Origin: Sphingomonas sp.
GTDB taxonomy: Bacteria > Pseudomonadota > Alphaproteobacteria > Sphingomonadales > Sphingomonadaceae
Direction: 5' to 3'
Length of the DNA stretch: 36,930 nt
Assembly (NCBI RefSeq): GCF_017745215.1
Contig: NZ_JAGHZV010000004.1
Span: forward strand, 1 to 36,930
In this document: positions 7,901 through 17,081 of the stretch, piece after piece
How positions within the stretch are numbered: the first letter of the stretch is position 1
How the letters are laid out: each line of letters opens with the position of its first letter
Position numbers and translations under genes: made by a program
The notes under the pieces: model-generated
What the model was told of the DNA's origin: nothing
What the model saw: only the letters and a program-made list of their open reading frames with translations
Databases searched by the model: none

Positions 7901-7983
7901 CCGTTATCCGGCGAAAGCGGGGACCCAGGGCCGCCAGCGACGTCCTCCATAACCCTGGTCCCGGCTTTCGCCGGGATGACGAT
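7901..7983. repeat. intergenic palindromic repeat, copy B
   Basis: The left arm (TTATCCGGCGAAAGCGGGGACC) and right arm (GGTCCCGGCTTTCGCCGGGAT) are near-perfect complements separated by about 30 bases. It shares the arm sequences with copies at 17082-17164, 21934-22003 and 30110-30193. It lies just after the osmC stop. The left arm has lost one or two bases relative to the others. Confidence 0.9.
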
Positions 7984-8173
7984 TCAGTGGGAGGGCGCTC
8001 GCTTCCTGAGGCCCGCCCCCTGTCCTACACTCCCCGAATCTGCCAGAAGACCGGCATGCGACCGAGTCTGTCCCGACCTCTTCCTCGCCGCGCCTGATCG
8101 CGCGCCAGGAAGCCAAGGTTTTTCGACATGACTGGTGTCAACCGTGTCAACCTGTCCAACAGGGATCGCTCCC

Positions 8174-9967
8174 ATGTCCTCCTATTCCGATCGCCTCGCC
8201 GCCCTTCGTGACCAGCTCAAGCGCGAGCGCCTCGACGGCTTCGTCGTGCCGCTCACCGACGAGCATATGTCCGAATATGTCGGCGCCTATGCCCAGCGCC
8301 TCGCCTGGCTGACCGGGTTCAAGGGCTCGGCCGGCACCGCCGTGGTGCTCCCCCAGGAAGCCGCGATCTTCACCGACGGGCGCTACACGCTCCAGGTCCG
8401 CCAGCAGGTCTCGGCCGACGACTGGGATTATGTCTCGGTCCCCGCGACCAGCGTCGCCGGCTGGCTCGGTGGCCACGCGCCCGACGGCGGTCGCATCGGC
8501 TACGACCCCTGGCTCCACACCCGCGCCTGGGTCGAGGAAGCGCGCAAGGCGCTCACCGAGAAGGGCGCCGAGCTCGTCCCCGTCGACACCAACCCGATCG
8601 ACGCGGTCTGGCCCGACAAGCCCGCGCCATCGGACGCCACGCTCGCGGTCCAGGACGATGCCAACGCCGGCAAGACCTCGGCCGCCAAGCGCGCCGAGAT
8701 CGCCGACTGGCTCCACGAACGCAAGGCCGACGCCGTCGTCCTCGCCGCGCTCGATTCGATCGCCTGGGCGTTCAACATCCGCGGCACCGATGTGCTCCAC
8801 ACCCCGGTCGCGCTCGCCTATGCCGTGGTCAACGCCGACGGCACCGCCGACCTGTTCGTCGCGCCCGAGAAAGTCACCGACGAGGTCCGCCAGCACCTCG
8901 GCAACGCGATCCGCATCCACGACCGCAACGCCTTCGCGCCGGCGCTCAAGCAGTTCGCCGGCAAGCGCGTCGCTGCCGATCCGGCCAGCTCGGTCTCGGC
9001 GATCTTCGACGCGCTCGACGCGGGCGGCGCGAAGATCCTCAGCCTGCGCGACCCCGTCCTCCTCGCCAAGGCGGTCAAGAACGCGTCCGAGATCGCCGGC
9101 CACAAGGCCGCCCAGGCGCGCGACGGCGCCGCGCTCAGCCGCTTCCTGCGCTGGTTCGAGGGTGCGGCGCCGCAGGGCGGGCTCGATGAGCTGATGCTCG
9201 AGGACAAGCTCGAGGGCTTCCGCCGCGAGACCGGCGTGCTCAAGGACCTGAGCTTCTCGACCATCTCCGCCACCGGCCCGCACGGCGCGATCCCGCACTA
9301 TAAGGCAACCCCCGAGAGCAACCTGCCCGTCGAGCTCGGCCAGCTCTACCTCGTCGACTCGGGCGGGCAGTATGCCGACGGCACCACCGACGTGACGCGG
9401 GTGATGCCCGTCGGCGCGCCGACCGCGGAGATGAAGGACCGCTTCACCCGCGTGCTCAAGGGCCATATCGCGATCGCCACCGCGATCTTCCCCGACGGCA
9501 CCACCGGCGCCCAGCTCGACGGCTTCGCGCGGCGGCCGCTGTGGGAAGTCGGGCTCGACTATGCGCACGGCACCGGCCACGGCGTCGGCAGCTATCTCTC
9601 GGTGCATGAGGGGCCGCAGCGGATCGCCCAGCCCTTCTATCCCGGCGGCCAGGCGCTCGAGCCGCTGCGCGCGGGCATGTTCCTCTCGAACGAGCCCGGC
9701 TACTACAAGGCGGGCGACTTTGGCATCCGCATCGAGAACCTCGTGCTCGTGGTCGAGAAGGCGATTGAAGGCGCCGAGCAGACGATGCTGGCGTTCGAGA
9801 CGCTGACCTTCGCCCCGATCGAACGCACGCTGATCGAGCCCGCGCTGCTCAGCCCGCAGGAGCGCGAATGGCTCGACGCCTATCACGCACAGGTGCTGGC
9901 GATCGTCGGGCCTCAGCTGTCGGGGGATGACATCGAATGGCTGAAGGCCAAGTGTGCGCCGATCTGA
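8174..9967 (+). CDS. pepP: Xaa-Pro aminopeptidase (peptidase family M24B)
   Basis: A cytosolic dinuclear-metal aminopeptidase that removes N-terminal residues preceding proline. The 597-residue size matches the long three-domain form (two creatinase-like N-terminal domains and a C-terminal pita-bread domain), closer to eukaryotic APP1 and its bacterial relatives than to E. coli PepP. Metal ligands are visible in order: LVDSGGQYADGTTDVTR (two Asp), GTGHGVGSYLSVHEGP (His), SNEPGYY (Glu) and GIRIENL (Glu). The start at ATG 8174 has CAGGGAT upstream and gives the family N-terminus SYSDRLAALRDQL; an in-frame GTG at 8135 would add 13 odd residues. Hairpins follow the stop. The name pepP is by function, not by orthology with E. 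coli. Confidence 0.93.
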   Translation: MSSYSDRLAALRDQLKRERLDGFVVPLTDEHMSEYVGAYAQRLAWLTGFKGSAGTAVVLPQEAAIFTDGRYTLQVRQQVSADDWDYVSVPATSVAGWLGGHAPDGGRIGYDPWLHTRAWVEEARKALTEKGAELVPVDTNPIDAVWPDKPAPSDATLAVQDDANAGKTSAAKRAEIADWLHERKADAVVLAALDSIAWAFNIRGTDVLHTPVALAYAVVNADGTADLFVAPEKVTDEVRQHLGNAIRIHDRNAFAPALKQFAGKRVAADPASSVSAIFDALDAGGAKILSLRDPVLLAKAVKNASEIAGHKAAQARDGAALSRFLRWFEGAAPQGGLDELMLEDKLEGFRRETGVLKDLSFSTISATGPHGAIPHYKATPESNLPVELGQLYLVDSGGQYADGTTDVTRVMPVGAPTAEMKDRFTRVLKGHIAIATAIFPDGTTGAQLDGFARRPLWEVGLDYAHGTGHGVGSYLSVHEGPQRIAQPFYPGGQALEPLRAGMFLSNEPGYYKAGDFGIRIENLVLVVEKAIEGAEQTMLAFETLTFAPIERTLIEPALLSPQEREWLDAYHAQVLAIVGPQLSGDDIEWLKAKCAPI

Positions 9968-9977
9968 CTTACTTAAG

Positions 9978-10067
9978 CCCCTCCCCTTCAGGCGCATCAG
10001 GTCGGCCATGCCCCCGGCATGGCCTAAATAGCACGGGGCGCTATTTGCCTGATGCGGGGTTGGGGTG
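9978..10067. repeat. nested palindrome able to form a three-way junction
   Basis: Outer arms GCATCAGG (9994-10001) and CCTGATGC (10048-10055) enclose two perfect hairpins: GGCCATGCC/GGCATGGCC with a three-base loop (10004-10024) and AAATAGC/GCTATTT with a seven-base loop (10026-10046). Further out, CCCCTCCCC (9978-9986) faces a GGGGTGGGG-type tract. It lies just after the aminopeptidase stop and overlaps the end of a small minus-strand ORF. It may end transcription or be a repeat-family element. Confidence 0.8.
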
Positions 10068-10232
10068 GGGCATGTCCACGGGCGCGCCGGTCTCGGTGAG
10101 ACTTACACCCCCCACCCCCAACCCCTCCCCTGAAGGGGAGGGGCTAGTAAGGGCGCGCGCCTGGGCCTTGCGCTTGCGCAGGTTGGCGCGCAGCTGCTCG
10201 GCGAGGCGGGCCTGTTTGTCGGCGTCTGGCAT
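10041..10232 (-). CDS. small basic protein of unknown function, C-terminus within repeats
   Basis: A 63-residue ORF starting MPDADKQARLAEQLRANLRK and continuing with RKAQAR. Short proteins with this Arg/Lys/Gln-rich helical start are, from memory, common in sphingomonads, often of about 40-60 residues. After residue 30 the ORF reads through the G-rich/C-rich hairpin repeat (residues SPSPSGEGLGVGG) and stops at a TAG inside the nested palindrome, so the C-terminal half looks like repeat DNA rather than conserved protein. No strong Shine-Dalgarno is seen. It lies upstream of, and antisense in orientation to, tRNA-Thr. Existence is plausible, function unknown. Confidence 0.45.
   Translation of the reverse strand: MPDADKQARLAEQLRANLRKRKAQARALTSPSPSGEGLGVGGVSLTETGAPVDMPHPNPASGK
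10122..10143. terminator. GC-rich hairpin, 9-bp stem with TGAA loop
   Basis: CCCCTCCCC and GGGGAGGGG form a perfect 9-bp stem around a TGAA loop. There is no T-run, so it is either a Rho-independent-like pause structure or a dispersed palindrome. The same CCCCTCCCC string recurs at 9978-9986, indicating a shared repeat family. Confidence 0.55.
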
Positions 10233-10322
10233 GATGAAGGGGTTAGTCGCATCAACCCCGGGTTGACAATCGGGGTCGGCCCTGCACATAGGCGCCTCCC
10301 GCCCGGCCTCAGGCCGGCGAGT

Positions 10323-10397
<75 letters not shown>

Positions 10398-10590
10398 TTT
10401 TCCCGCTTCGACCAGCCCATCGGGCAGCGGGTGCAGCTCGACTTGCAATGTAGGATTTGGCCTGCTTGGCTTGCGCGGCTGGAGCAATCCGGCCGCTCCT
10501 TGAACTTGCGAGAGACCAAGCACTGGAATCGCCGCGACGGGTCGTGACTCTTGTGACTTTTGCCCCCTCGATGGCGCCGCGAATCGGATG
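10398..10590. other. non-coding stretch with one dispersed-repeat copy
   Basis: No gene is evident between tRNA-Thr and the ygiD-like stop codon. Positions 10534-10561 carry the reverse complement of the GTCACAAGAGTCACG element seen twice near 33.2 kb. Confidence 0.6.
10534..10561 (-). repeat. dispersed GTCACAAGAGTCACG element, copy 3
   Basis: Read on the minus strand these 28 bases (core GTCACAAGAGTCACGACCCG) are identical to 33180-33207. The flanks also share a GCGGCGATTC/GCCGGGATTC-like continuation. GTCAC and GAGTCAC repeat within the element. Confidence 0.85.
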
Positions 10591-11442
10591 CTAGAGGTTG
10601 GTCTGCTCCGGCGGCACGCCTTCGGGCAGCTTCGCCGCGCAGCCGGGGTTGCGGCGCAGCGTCTCCGCCGCGCCGACGCCGTAGCAGGACATCGACAGCG
10701 ACCCCAGCGCATAGCCGCGCACCAGCGGCTCGGCGCCCACCCCCTCGGCCGCCGCGAGGCCGGCGGTGTAGAGCAAGGGGATGAAGTGATCGGGCGTCGG
10801 CACGGCCATGCGATAGTCCGGATGCTCGGCGAGCCGAAGGACATCGCCCGGCGCGTTCACCAGCAGCTCGGCCGCGGCATCGTCGAAGCGCTCGGCCCAG
10901 TCGAACGCCGCCTCGGGCTTGTCCCAGGCGATGCGGCGCAGGTTGTGGACGACATTGCCGCTCGACACGATCATCACCCCGGCATCGCGCAGCGGCGCCA
11001 GCTTCGCCGCCAGCTCGAGGTGATAGCCGATCGGCTGGGTGGCGTTGATCGAGAGCTGCACCACCGGCACGTCGGCCTCGGGGTAGAGATGCGCCAGCAC
11101 CGACCAGGTGCCGTGATCGAGGCCCCATTGGTCGCGGTCGAGCCCCACCCAATGCGGCTTCACCACCTCGGCCACTTCCGCCGCCAGCTCGGGCGAGCCC
11201 GGCGCGGGATAGTCGAAGTCGAACAGCGCCTGGGGGAAGCCGTAGAAGTCGTGGATCGTCCGCGGCATGTGCATGGCGGTCACCGCGGTCGCGCCGAAAT
11301 ACCAGTGCGCCGAGATCACCAGCAGCGCGCGCGGCCGCGGCAGGTGCGCGCCGAACGCGCGCCACGCCTCGGTATAGCCGTTCGACTCGAGCGTGTTCAT
11401 CGGGCTGCCGTGGCCGATGAACAGGGCGGGCATCCGGGTCAT
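10591..11442 (-). CDS. ygiD: YgiD/LigB-type extradiol ring-cleavage dioxygenase
   Basis: A 283-residue member of the class III extradiol dioxygenase family that includes 4,5-DOPA dioxygenase YgiD. Metal or active-site histidines appear in [34 protein letters not shown] and [11 protein letters not shown], in the order known for YgiD and plant DODA. The physiological substrate is unknown; catecholic compounds are likely. ATG 11442 has a GAGGAG Shine-Dalgarno that includes the TGA of the upstream phosphoesterase gene, so the pair is coupled. The frame stays open for about 300 codons upstream, but that part is the shadow of the phosphoesterase gene and is not coding. Confidence 0.9.
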   Translation of the reverse strand: MTRMPALFIGHGSPMNTLESNGYTEAWRAFGAHLPRPRALLVISAHWYFGATAVTAMHMPRTIHDFYGFPQALFDFDYPAPGSPELAAEVAEVVKPHWVGLDRDQWGLDHGTWSVLAHLYPEADVPVVQLSINATQPIGYHLELAAKLAPLRDAGVMIVSSGNVVHNLRRIAWDKPEAAFDWAERFDDAAAELLVNAPGDVLRLAEHPDYRMAVPTPDHFIPLLYTAGLAAAEGVGAEPLVRGYALGSLSMSCYGVGAAETLRRNPGCAAKLPEGVPPEQTNL

Positions 11443-11453
11443 CGCGTGCCTCC

Positions 11454-12338
11454 TCAGCGCAGCTTGAGCACCATGTCCTGCTGCTTGCCGGTCCCACGAA
11501 CCTCGACGCGGTCCTTGAAGAAGTCGAGCCGCGAATAGGCGGTCTGCTCGGTGTCGAGCATCGCCTTGAGGTTGACGTAATGGATGCCCGCGCGCTGGGC
11601 GTAGTTGCCGTCGTGGTTGTGCCCGTCGAGCCAGATCTTGGCCGAGGGATGCCGCTCGAGCAGCGCCATGATGTCCGGCGCGTTCCAGAGGTTGACCTCG
11701 AGGCTCTCGGGGAACAGCGGGAAATGGTTGAAGAGCATCACCTTGAGCCCGCGCTTGTCGGCCTCGGCGAGCTTGGCGTCGATCCAGCGATACTGCACCG
11801 CACCAATCCCGCCGTTCCACTTGGGCTTGTCGGGGTAGAGGGTCGCGCGCGCCGCCAGGCTCAGCTTCAGCTGCGGGCTTCCCTCGGGCCAGCCGAAGGT
11901 GCTGAGATCGTCGCCGTCGGTGACCAGGAACATCCAGCCGTGCGTCTCGAAGGCATAGTAGCGCGCCGGCATGCCGAGCCTGGCGGGCACCTCGGCCTTG
12001 TGCGCCTCGTCGACCGAGAAGTCGTGGTTGCCGAGCACGAAATGCCACGGGTGCTTCAGCTTGCGCGCGATCGGGAGGAGCACGTCGTAGCTCGCCCAGT
12101 CCTTGTCGATGAAGTCGCCGAGCTGGACGACGAACTCGAGCTTCTGGCGGTTGTAGTCGGCCACTGCCTCGGCGAGCTTCTTCGGGGTCAGCCGATAGAG
12201 CCGCGCGCCGTTGCTGTCCTCGTCGGCATATTGCGCGTCGGCGATCGCGCCGATGCTGAAGAGCGGTCGCTGCTGCGCCATCGCGGGCGTCGCCGCCGCC
12301 GCCAGCCCGAGGAACGCCGCCAGCACCGTGTAACGCAT
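11454..12338 (-). CDS. exported metallophosphoesterase, ADPRibase-Mn-like
   Basis: A 294-residue calcineurin-like phosphoesterase with a signal peptide ([22 protein letters not shown], cleaved near residue 22). Metal-binding blocks are [28 protein letters not shown] and [11 protein letters not shown]. The IADAQY start (Gln where most relatives have His) and the sequence between blocks, including a Tyr-rich [18 protein letters not shown] segment, resemble the ADP-ribose/CDP-alcohol diphosphatase (ADPRM) branch, so a nucleotide diphosphate or phosphoester substrate in the periplasm is likely. ATG 12338 is chosen because it begins the signal peptide and has GGAG upstream; an in-frame ATG at 12401 would bury it. 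Coupled to the downstream ygiD-like gene. Confidence 0.88.
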   Translation of the reverse strand: MRYTVLAAFLGLAAAATPAMAQQRPLFSIGAIADAQYADEDSNGARLYRLTPKKLAEAVADYNRQKLEFVVQLGDFIDKDWASYDVLLPIARKLKHPWHFVLGNHDFSVDEAHKAEVPARLGMPARYYAFETHGWMFLVTDGDDLSTFGWPEGSPQLKLSLAARATLYPDKPKWNGGIGAVQYRWIDAKLAEADKRGLKVMLFNHFPLFPESLEVNLWNAPDIMALLERHPSAKIWLDGHNHDGNYAQRAGIHYVNLKAMLDTEQTAYSRLDFFKDRVEVRGTGKQQDMVLKLR

Positions 12339-12522
12339 CGCTCGACTCCATGACGCGAGGGAAGACTCGCGCCCTCTATGCGGCGGCGCAGCGATTGTCA
12401 TGCGCGCTTCACAGGCCGGGCCTAGCCATGGCCGGGACTCGGGCGCTCAAGCCGGGCGGGGAGGCAGATATGACGGCGCCGGCACGGCGGCCGCGCCCAT
12501 GCTCCCTGGGGGAGCCGGCGCG

Positions 12523-13059
12523 GTGAACGAATTCACGGCGATCGCCGCCAGGCGGCATGCCGAGCGCGATGAGATCGCGCTGCGCGCCGCGCTCGAGCGC
12601 TTCGTCGCGGGTCGGTTGCGCGATCGCGCCGACGGCGAGGACATCGTCCAGGAAACCTATGTCCGCCTCTACGACTATCGCCGCACGCGCAGCGTCGCCG
12701 ACGTCGGCGCCTTCTGCTTCGCGGTGGCGCGCAACCTGGTCAACGACCATTTCCGCCGCCATCGCACCGCGCCGCAATCGGCCGAGCTCGCCGAGGACAT
12801 CGCCTGCCCGATGCCACGCGCCGACACGGTGCTCGACTATCGCCAGCGAGTCGACATCCTCGTCCGCGCGCTCAAGGTGATGCCGCCGCTGCGCCGCGAG
12901 ATCTTCCTGCGCCGCCGGCTCGACGACATCCCCGCCGCGACGATCGCCGAGGATCTGGCGATGAGCGTCGCGGCAGTCGAGAAGCACGTCAGCCGCGCGC
13001 TCGCCGACCTGCGCGCCGCACTCGAGCGCCGCGGGCTGCCGCCGGGAGGCCAGCGATGA
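12523..13059 (+). CDS. ECF sigma factor, FecI-like
   Basis: A 178-residue extracytoplasmic-function sigma factor. Region 2 carries ADGEDIVQETYVRLYDY and a FCFAVARNLVNDHFRRHR helix; region 4 carries IPAATIAEDLAMSVAAVEKH with the DNA-recognition helix; there is no region 3. It should direct RNA polymerase to a promoter of the adjacent receptor when released by FecR. The start is GTG 12523 with GGGGGAG ten bases upstream; ATG 12499 is in frame and possible. The stop overlaps the next start as ATGA, giving sigma/anti-sigma coupling. The 184-base region before it, shared with the divergent phosphoesterase, must hold the promoter. Confidence 0.92.
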   Translation: MNEFTAIAARRHAERDEIALRAALERFVAGRLRDRADGEDIVQETYVRLYDYRRTRSVADVGAFCFAVARNLVNDHFRRHRTAPQSAELAEDIACPMPRADTVLDYRQRVDILVRALKVMPPLRREIFLRRRLDDIPAATIAEDLAMSVAAVEKHVSRALADLRAALERRGLPPGGQR

Positions 13060-13949
13060 GCCGCCGCGCCGAACGCCGCCAGGCCGCCGCCGCGGGGATG
13101 CGCGCGACGCTCGACGATCCCGCGCTCGCCGAAGCGATGACGCAAGTCGCGCAAATCGGCCGGCTCTCGGACGGCGACATCCATGCGATGCGCGAGGCGC
13201 GGCGGCGCAACCTCGGTGCCGCCGGAATGGTCGCGCTGGTCTTCGCGGTCGGCATCGGCGGCTGGCACCAGGGCTGGTTCGCCCCCGCGGCGCCCCTGCC
13301 CCAGCATTTCGAGACACCGCGCGGCCAGCAGCTGAACGTCGAGCTCGCCGACGGCACCAGGCTCCGCCTCAACGGCGCGACCAGCGTCGACGTGACGCTG
13401 GGCGACAAGGGGCGCCGCGTCCAGCTCCGCCAGGGCGAAGTCTATTTCGACGTTGCCCACGAGCCCAAGCGGCCCTTCACCGTCGAGGCCGGCGGCTCGG
13501 CGACGCAAGTGCTCGGCACTGCCTTCGACCTCGACATGCTCGGCGGCGACGTGCGGCTGTCGGTCTATCGCGGCAAGGTCCGCTTCGGCGCAGGCGCCAA
13601 CGCGGTCGAGGTCCCCGCCGGCTTCCGGACGCGCTTAGAGCATGGCACCCCGCGCACGCCCGAGCGCTTCGATGCGGCGCAGCAGGATTGGCGCCAGGAC
13701 TGGCTCGACACCGACGAGATGCGGCTCGGCGAGCTCGTCGTCGCGCTCAACCGGCGCGGCGGGCCGATGGTCGCCGCACCGCCGCCGGGGCTCGCCCGGA
13801 TCCCCGTCTCGGGCCGCTTCAAGCTCGACAATCCGCGGCAATTGCTCGAAGCGATCGGCGGCGCATACGGCTTCTCGGTGGTCCGCGACGGCAACCAGCT
13901 CCGCCTTGTCGAAGGCGCGAACGGCGACGCCAAACCGACATCCAGATGA
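13056..13949 (+). CDS. FecR-type anti-sigma/transmembrane signal transducer
   Basis: A 297-residue FecR-family protein. An N-terminal cytosolic segment (about 1-50) binds the sigma factor; one membrane helix is at about residues 52-68 (NLGAAGMVALVFAVGIGG); the periplasmic FecR domain (about 88-185) contains TPRGQQLNVELADGTRLRLN, GEVYFDVAHEPKRPFTVEA and LGTAFDLD; a C-terminal domain ends with VSGRFKLDNPRQLLEAIGG and LRLVEG, which resembles the STN-like C-terminal part of FecR proteins. It should sense the signalling domain of the TonB receptor encoded next. It overlaps the sigma gene by four bases (ATGA), and an 89-base gap separates it from the receptor. Confidence 0.92.
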   Translation: MSRRAERRQAAAAGMRATLDDPALAEAMTQVAQIGRLSDGDIHAMREARRRNLGAAGMVALVFAVGIGGWHQGWFAPAAPLPQHFETPRGQQLNVELADGTRLRLNGATSVDVTLGDKGRRVQLRQGEVYFDVAHEPKRPFTVEAGGSATQVLGTAFDLDMLGGDVRLSVYRGKVRFGAGANAVEVPAGFRTRLEHGTPRTPERFDAAQQDWRQDWLDTDEMRLGELVVALNRRGGPMVAAPPPGLARIPVSGRFKLDNPRQLLEAIGGAYGFSVVRDGNQLRLVEGANGDAKPTSR

Positions 13950-14038
13950 CATTGCACTGCAACAAAATTCTTTTGTCCGGAGCCTGAACGCATCCCGTCT
14001 TCCGTCCGAGGCGCCATCGCGCCCCAGCGGAGGAAAAC

Positions 14039-17029
14039 ATGGATCGCAAAATGGGAATATCGCTCACCAGCCTGGCGCTCGCGCTCGCTGCGCCCGCCAC
14101 GGCGCAGGCCGCGCCGGCGGACGCCGTCTTCGCCACCCACATGACCTTCGACATCGCGCCGACGGATCTCCGCGCCGCGATCTCGCAATTCTCCCAGGCG
14201 ACCGGGCTGCAGGTCGTGGTCGCGCCTTCGGCCGTCGCGGGCCGGCGCAGCGCCGGGGTGCGCGGCGCGCATACCGTCCGCGAAGCGCTCGACCAGCTGC
14301 TGCGCGGCACCGACCTCGCGGTGTCGATCCGCGGCGGCGTGGTGGTGCTGAAGCCGGGAAAGGCCCAGCCGGCGGCGGTCGCGCATGCGCCGGCCCCCAA
14401 GGCCGAAGCCGCGCCTGAACTCGTCCAGGCCGAGCCGCAGGAAGAAGTGCCCGCCGACGAGAACGAGATCATCGTCTCGGGCTATCGCGGCAGCCTGCTC
14501 GGCGCGCAGGACCTCAAGCGCAAGGCGGTCGGCGCCGAGGACGACATCCTCGCGACCGACATCGCCGCCTTCCCCGACCTCAACCTCGCCGAATCGCTCC
14601 AGCGCGTCCCCGGCATCACGATCACGCGCGACAGCGGCGAGGGCCGCCAGATCACGCTGCGCGGGCTCGGGCCGGACTTCACCCGCGCCCAGCTGAACGG
14701 CATGGAAGTGCTGAGCAACACCGCCTCGGGCATGGACAATCGCGGCGCGGTCAGCCGCTCGCGCTCGTTCGACTACAGCCTGTTCGCCTCCGAGCTGTTC
14801 GGCCGCGTCTCGGTCCAGAAGAGCTATTCGGCCAACCAGGACGAGGGCGGCATCGCCGGCACGATCGGCCTCACCACCGCCAAGCCCTTCGACTATGCCG
14901 GCACCAGGCTCGTGCTCTCGGCCAAGGGCCAGACCAACGACAACACCAGCGGCATCACCCCGCGCATCGTCGGCCTCGCCTCGTTCCGTTCGGGCGACTT
15001 CGGCATCCTCGTCTCGGCCGCGTACAGCGAGATCAAGAACAACGAGTTCGGTTATCGCAACTGGGGCTGGGGCGTCACCAAGTACAACGCCGCCAACATC
15101 GGCACCGAAATCGACGCCGCGACGCGCCAGAAGCTGCTCGACGGCGTGTTCCAGCCGACCGCGCAGTCGCCCTCGAGCTGGTACACCGATCGCCGCCGCC
15201 TGGGCATCACCGCTTCGGCGCAATACCATCCCGGCAACGGCCTCACGCTCGACCTCGACTTCCTCTACGGCCGCCTCTGGGACCATCGCGACGACTATGC
15301 GCTCGCCAGCGCGGGCACCAACGGGCTCAACGGCAGTTCGGTGACGGGTGCGCAGGTGATCCATTCGGCGGTGATCGACGCCTCGAACACGCTACGCGCC
15401 GCGAGCTATACCGGCATCGACCAACGCTCCGAGCATCACGTCGTCGAGAACCACACCAACTTCTACCAGGGCGTCGCCAACCTGAAGTGGGAGCTGGGCG
15501 ACCGGTTCACGATCCGCGCGCTCGGCGGCTATGAGGAATCGGACTTCAGCCAGCCGGTGTTCGACAAGGTGTTCATGGAGGCCAAGAACATGGCCTTCAG
15601 CTACGACACCCGCCCCACGATCCCGGTGAACACCTATGGCGTCGACCTGACCAACCCCGACCTCTGGACGGTGCAGCGGCTCGACACCCAGGAGAACCAG
15701 ATCGTCACGCGCTACGCCAATGCGAAGCTCGACGGCGAGTACAAGCTGAGCGACGGCCTGACGCTCGATGTCGGCGGCAGCTTCAAGCACTTCATCAACA
15801 GCGGCTACCAGTACAACAACAAGGTCTTCCACAATGTGCCCGCGAACATCGTGGCGCCCAATGGCGTGAAGCAGCTGGTCGATCCGGACACGCTCTACCA
15901 GTACATCGTCGGCAACGTCGATGCGGTCTATGCCTATGTCGGCGATCCGCGCAGCCTGTCGGTCAAGAACCTGTCGGCGGGCAGCGACTATCATGTCGAC
16001 GAGACGACCTGGTCGGGCTTCGCGCAGTTCAACCTCGACACGATCATCGGCGGCATGCGGCTGCGCGCCAATGCGGGCGTCCGCTATTATTCGACCGACC
16101 TCGTCTCCACGGGCCACCTCGCCACGACGGCCGGCTTCGTGCCGGTATCGATCGAGACCAACGCGCACGGCTGGCTGCCCGCGGCCAATGTCGCGCTCGA
16201 CGTTGCCAAGGATGTGGTGGTGCGCGTCAGCGCGAGCCGCAACATGAACCGCCCGGGCCTCGGCGACCTCGCCGCCGCCGGCTCGATCACCACGCGGCCG
16301 CTGGGCGGCAGCCTCAGCCTCGGCAATCCCTTCCTCAAGCCCTATAAGGCAACCTCGGTGGAAGGGTCGGCCGAATGGTACATGGACCGCACCGGCTTCG
16401 CGTCGGTGGGCGTCTTCTACAAGAAGATGGACAGCTTCATCACGCCGAACACCTACACCATCCCCTTCGGCCAGACGGGGCTGCCGCTCTCGCTGCTGAT
16501 CCAGGGGCAGGACGCCAACACCCCCTATGACGTGACCCAGCCGATCAACGGCCCGGGCGCGGACATCAAGGGGATCGAAGTTGCGTTCCAGCACGACTTC
16601 ACCTTCCTCCCCGGCGTGCTCAAGCACCTCGGCGTGGTGGCGAACGGCACCTGGTTCGACGGGCACCAGACGATCCTCAACGGCGGCAAGCCCTATGTCG
16701 TGCCGCTGTTCAACCTCTCGAAATGGGCCGCCAACGCGACGCTCTACTACGAGAATTCGGTGTGGGGCGTGCGCGTCTCGGACGCGTATCGCAGCAAGTA
16801 CCTGACCGGCGGCGGCTCGAGCGGCAACATCGGCGACGGCTACAAGGCGACCAACTTCGTCGACTTCCAGGCGCACTACAACATCACGCCGAAGATCCGG
16901 CTGGTGGCCGAGGGGATCAACCTCACCGACGAGCCGATCCGGCAATATACCGACATCGGCGCCGACCGCACCGTGGTCTACACCACCAGCGGCCGGGTGT
17001 TCACGCTGGGCGTGAGCGCGGAGTTCTAA
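14039..17029 (+). CDS. TonB-dependent receptor with STN signalling domain
   Basis: A 996-residue outer-membrane transporter and transducer. A signal peptide (1-25), an STN domain (about 38-106, FDIAPTDLRAAISQFSQATG), a Pro/Ala linker, a TonB box-like EIIVSG at 143-148, a plug with NLAESLQRVPGITITRDSG and RQITLRGLGPDFTRAQLNG, then the beta-barrel ending in a terminal Phe (LGVSAEF). The plug wording is that of the Xanthomonas/Caulobacter-type receptors, many of which import oligosaccharides rather than ferric siderophores. With the adjacent FecI/FecR it forms a cell-surface signalling unit, but the ligand is not indicated. GGAGG and an A-run precede ATG 14039. No sugar or siderophore genes follow. 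Confidence 0.94.
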   Translation: MDRKMGISLTSLALALAAPATAQAAPADAVFATHMTFDIAPTDLRAAISQFSQATGLQVVVAPSAVAGRRSAGVRGAHTVREALDQLLRGTDLAVSIRGGVVVLKPGKAQPAAVAHAPAPKAEAAPELVQAEPQEEVPADENEIIVSGYRGSLLGAQDLKRKAVGAEDDILATDIAAFPDLNLAESLQRVPGITITRDSGEGRQITLRGLGPDFTRAQLNGMEVLSNTASGMDNRGAVSRSRSFDYSLFASELFGRVSVQKSYSANQDEGGIAGTIGLTTAKPFDYAGTRLVLSAKGQTNDNTSGITPRIVGLASFRSGDFGILVSAAYSEIKNNEFGYRNWGWGVTKYNAANIGTEIDAATRQKLLDGVFQPTAQSPSSWYTDRRRLGITASAQYHPGNGLTLDLDFLYGRLWDHRDDYALASAGTNGLNGSSVTGAQVIHSAVIDASNTLRAASYTGIDQRSEHHVVENHTNFYQGVANLKWELGDRFTIRALGGYEESDFSQPVFDKVFMEAKNMAFSYDTRPTIPVNTYGVDLTNPDLWTVQRLDTQENQIVTRYANAKLDGEYKLSDGLTLDVGGSFKHFINSGYQYNNKVFHNVPANIVAPNGVKQLVDPDTLYQYIVGNVDAVYAYVGDPRSLSVKNLSAGSDYHVDETTWSGFAQFNLDTIIGGMRLRANAGVRYYSTDLVSTGHLATTAGFVPVSIETNAHGWLPAANVALDVAKDVVVRVSASRNMNRPGLGDLAAAGSITTRPLGGSLSLGNPFLKPYKATSVEGSAEWYMDRTGFASVGVFYKKMDSFITPNTYTIPFGQTGLPLSLLIQGQDANTPYDVTQPINGPGADIKGIEVAFQHDFTFLPGVLKHLGVVANGTWFDGHQTILNGGKPYVVPLFNLSKWAANATLYYENSVWGVRVSDAYRSKYLTGGGSSGNIGDGYKATNFVDFQAHYNITPKIRLVAEGINLTDEPIRQYTDIGADRTVVYTTSGRVFTLGVSAEF

Positions 17030-17081
17030 ATTGCCCCCTACCCCGCCTGGCCCGCCGGGCGGGGGCCGCTTTATCCTCCAG

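Noticed and set aside
8129..8152. GTGTCAACC direct repeats before the aminopeptidase as a riboswitch or operator
   Set aside because: Only two short copies with no conserved fold; insufficient to call a regulatory element.
8147..10009. 620-codon open frame opposite the aminopeptidase
   Set aside because: Antisense shadow of the M24B gene, with no recognisable motifs.
11443..12351. N-terminal extension of the ygiD-like frame by about 300 codons, suggesting a fusion
   Set aside because: The extension overlaps the phosphoesterase gene in another frame, is Arg/Ala-rich, and ATG 11442 has its own Shine-Dalgarno.
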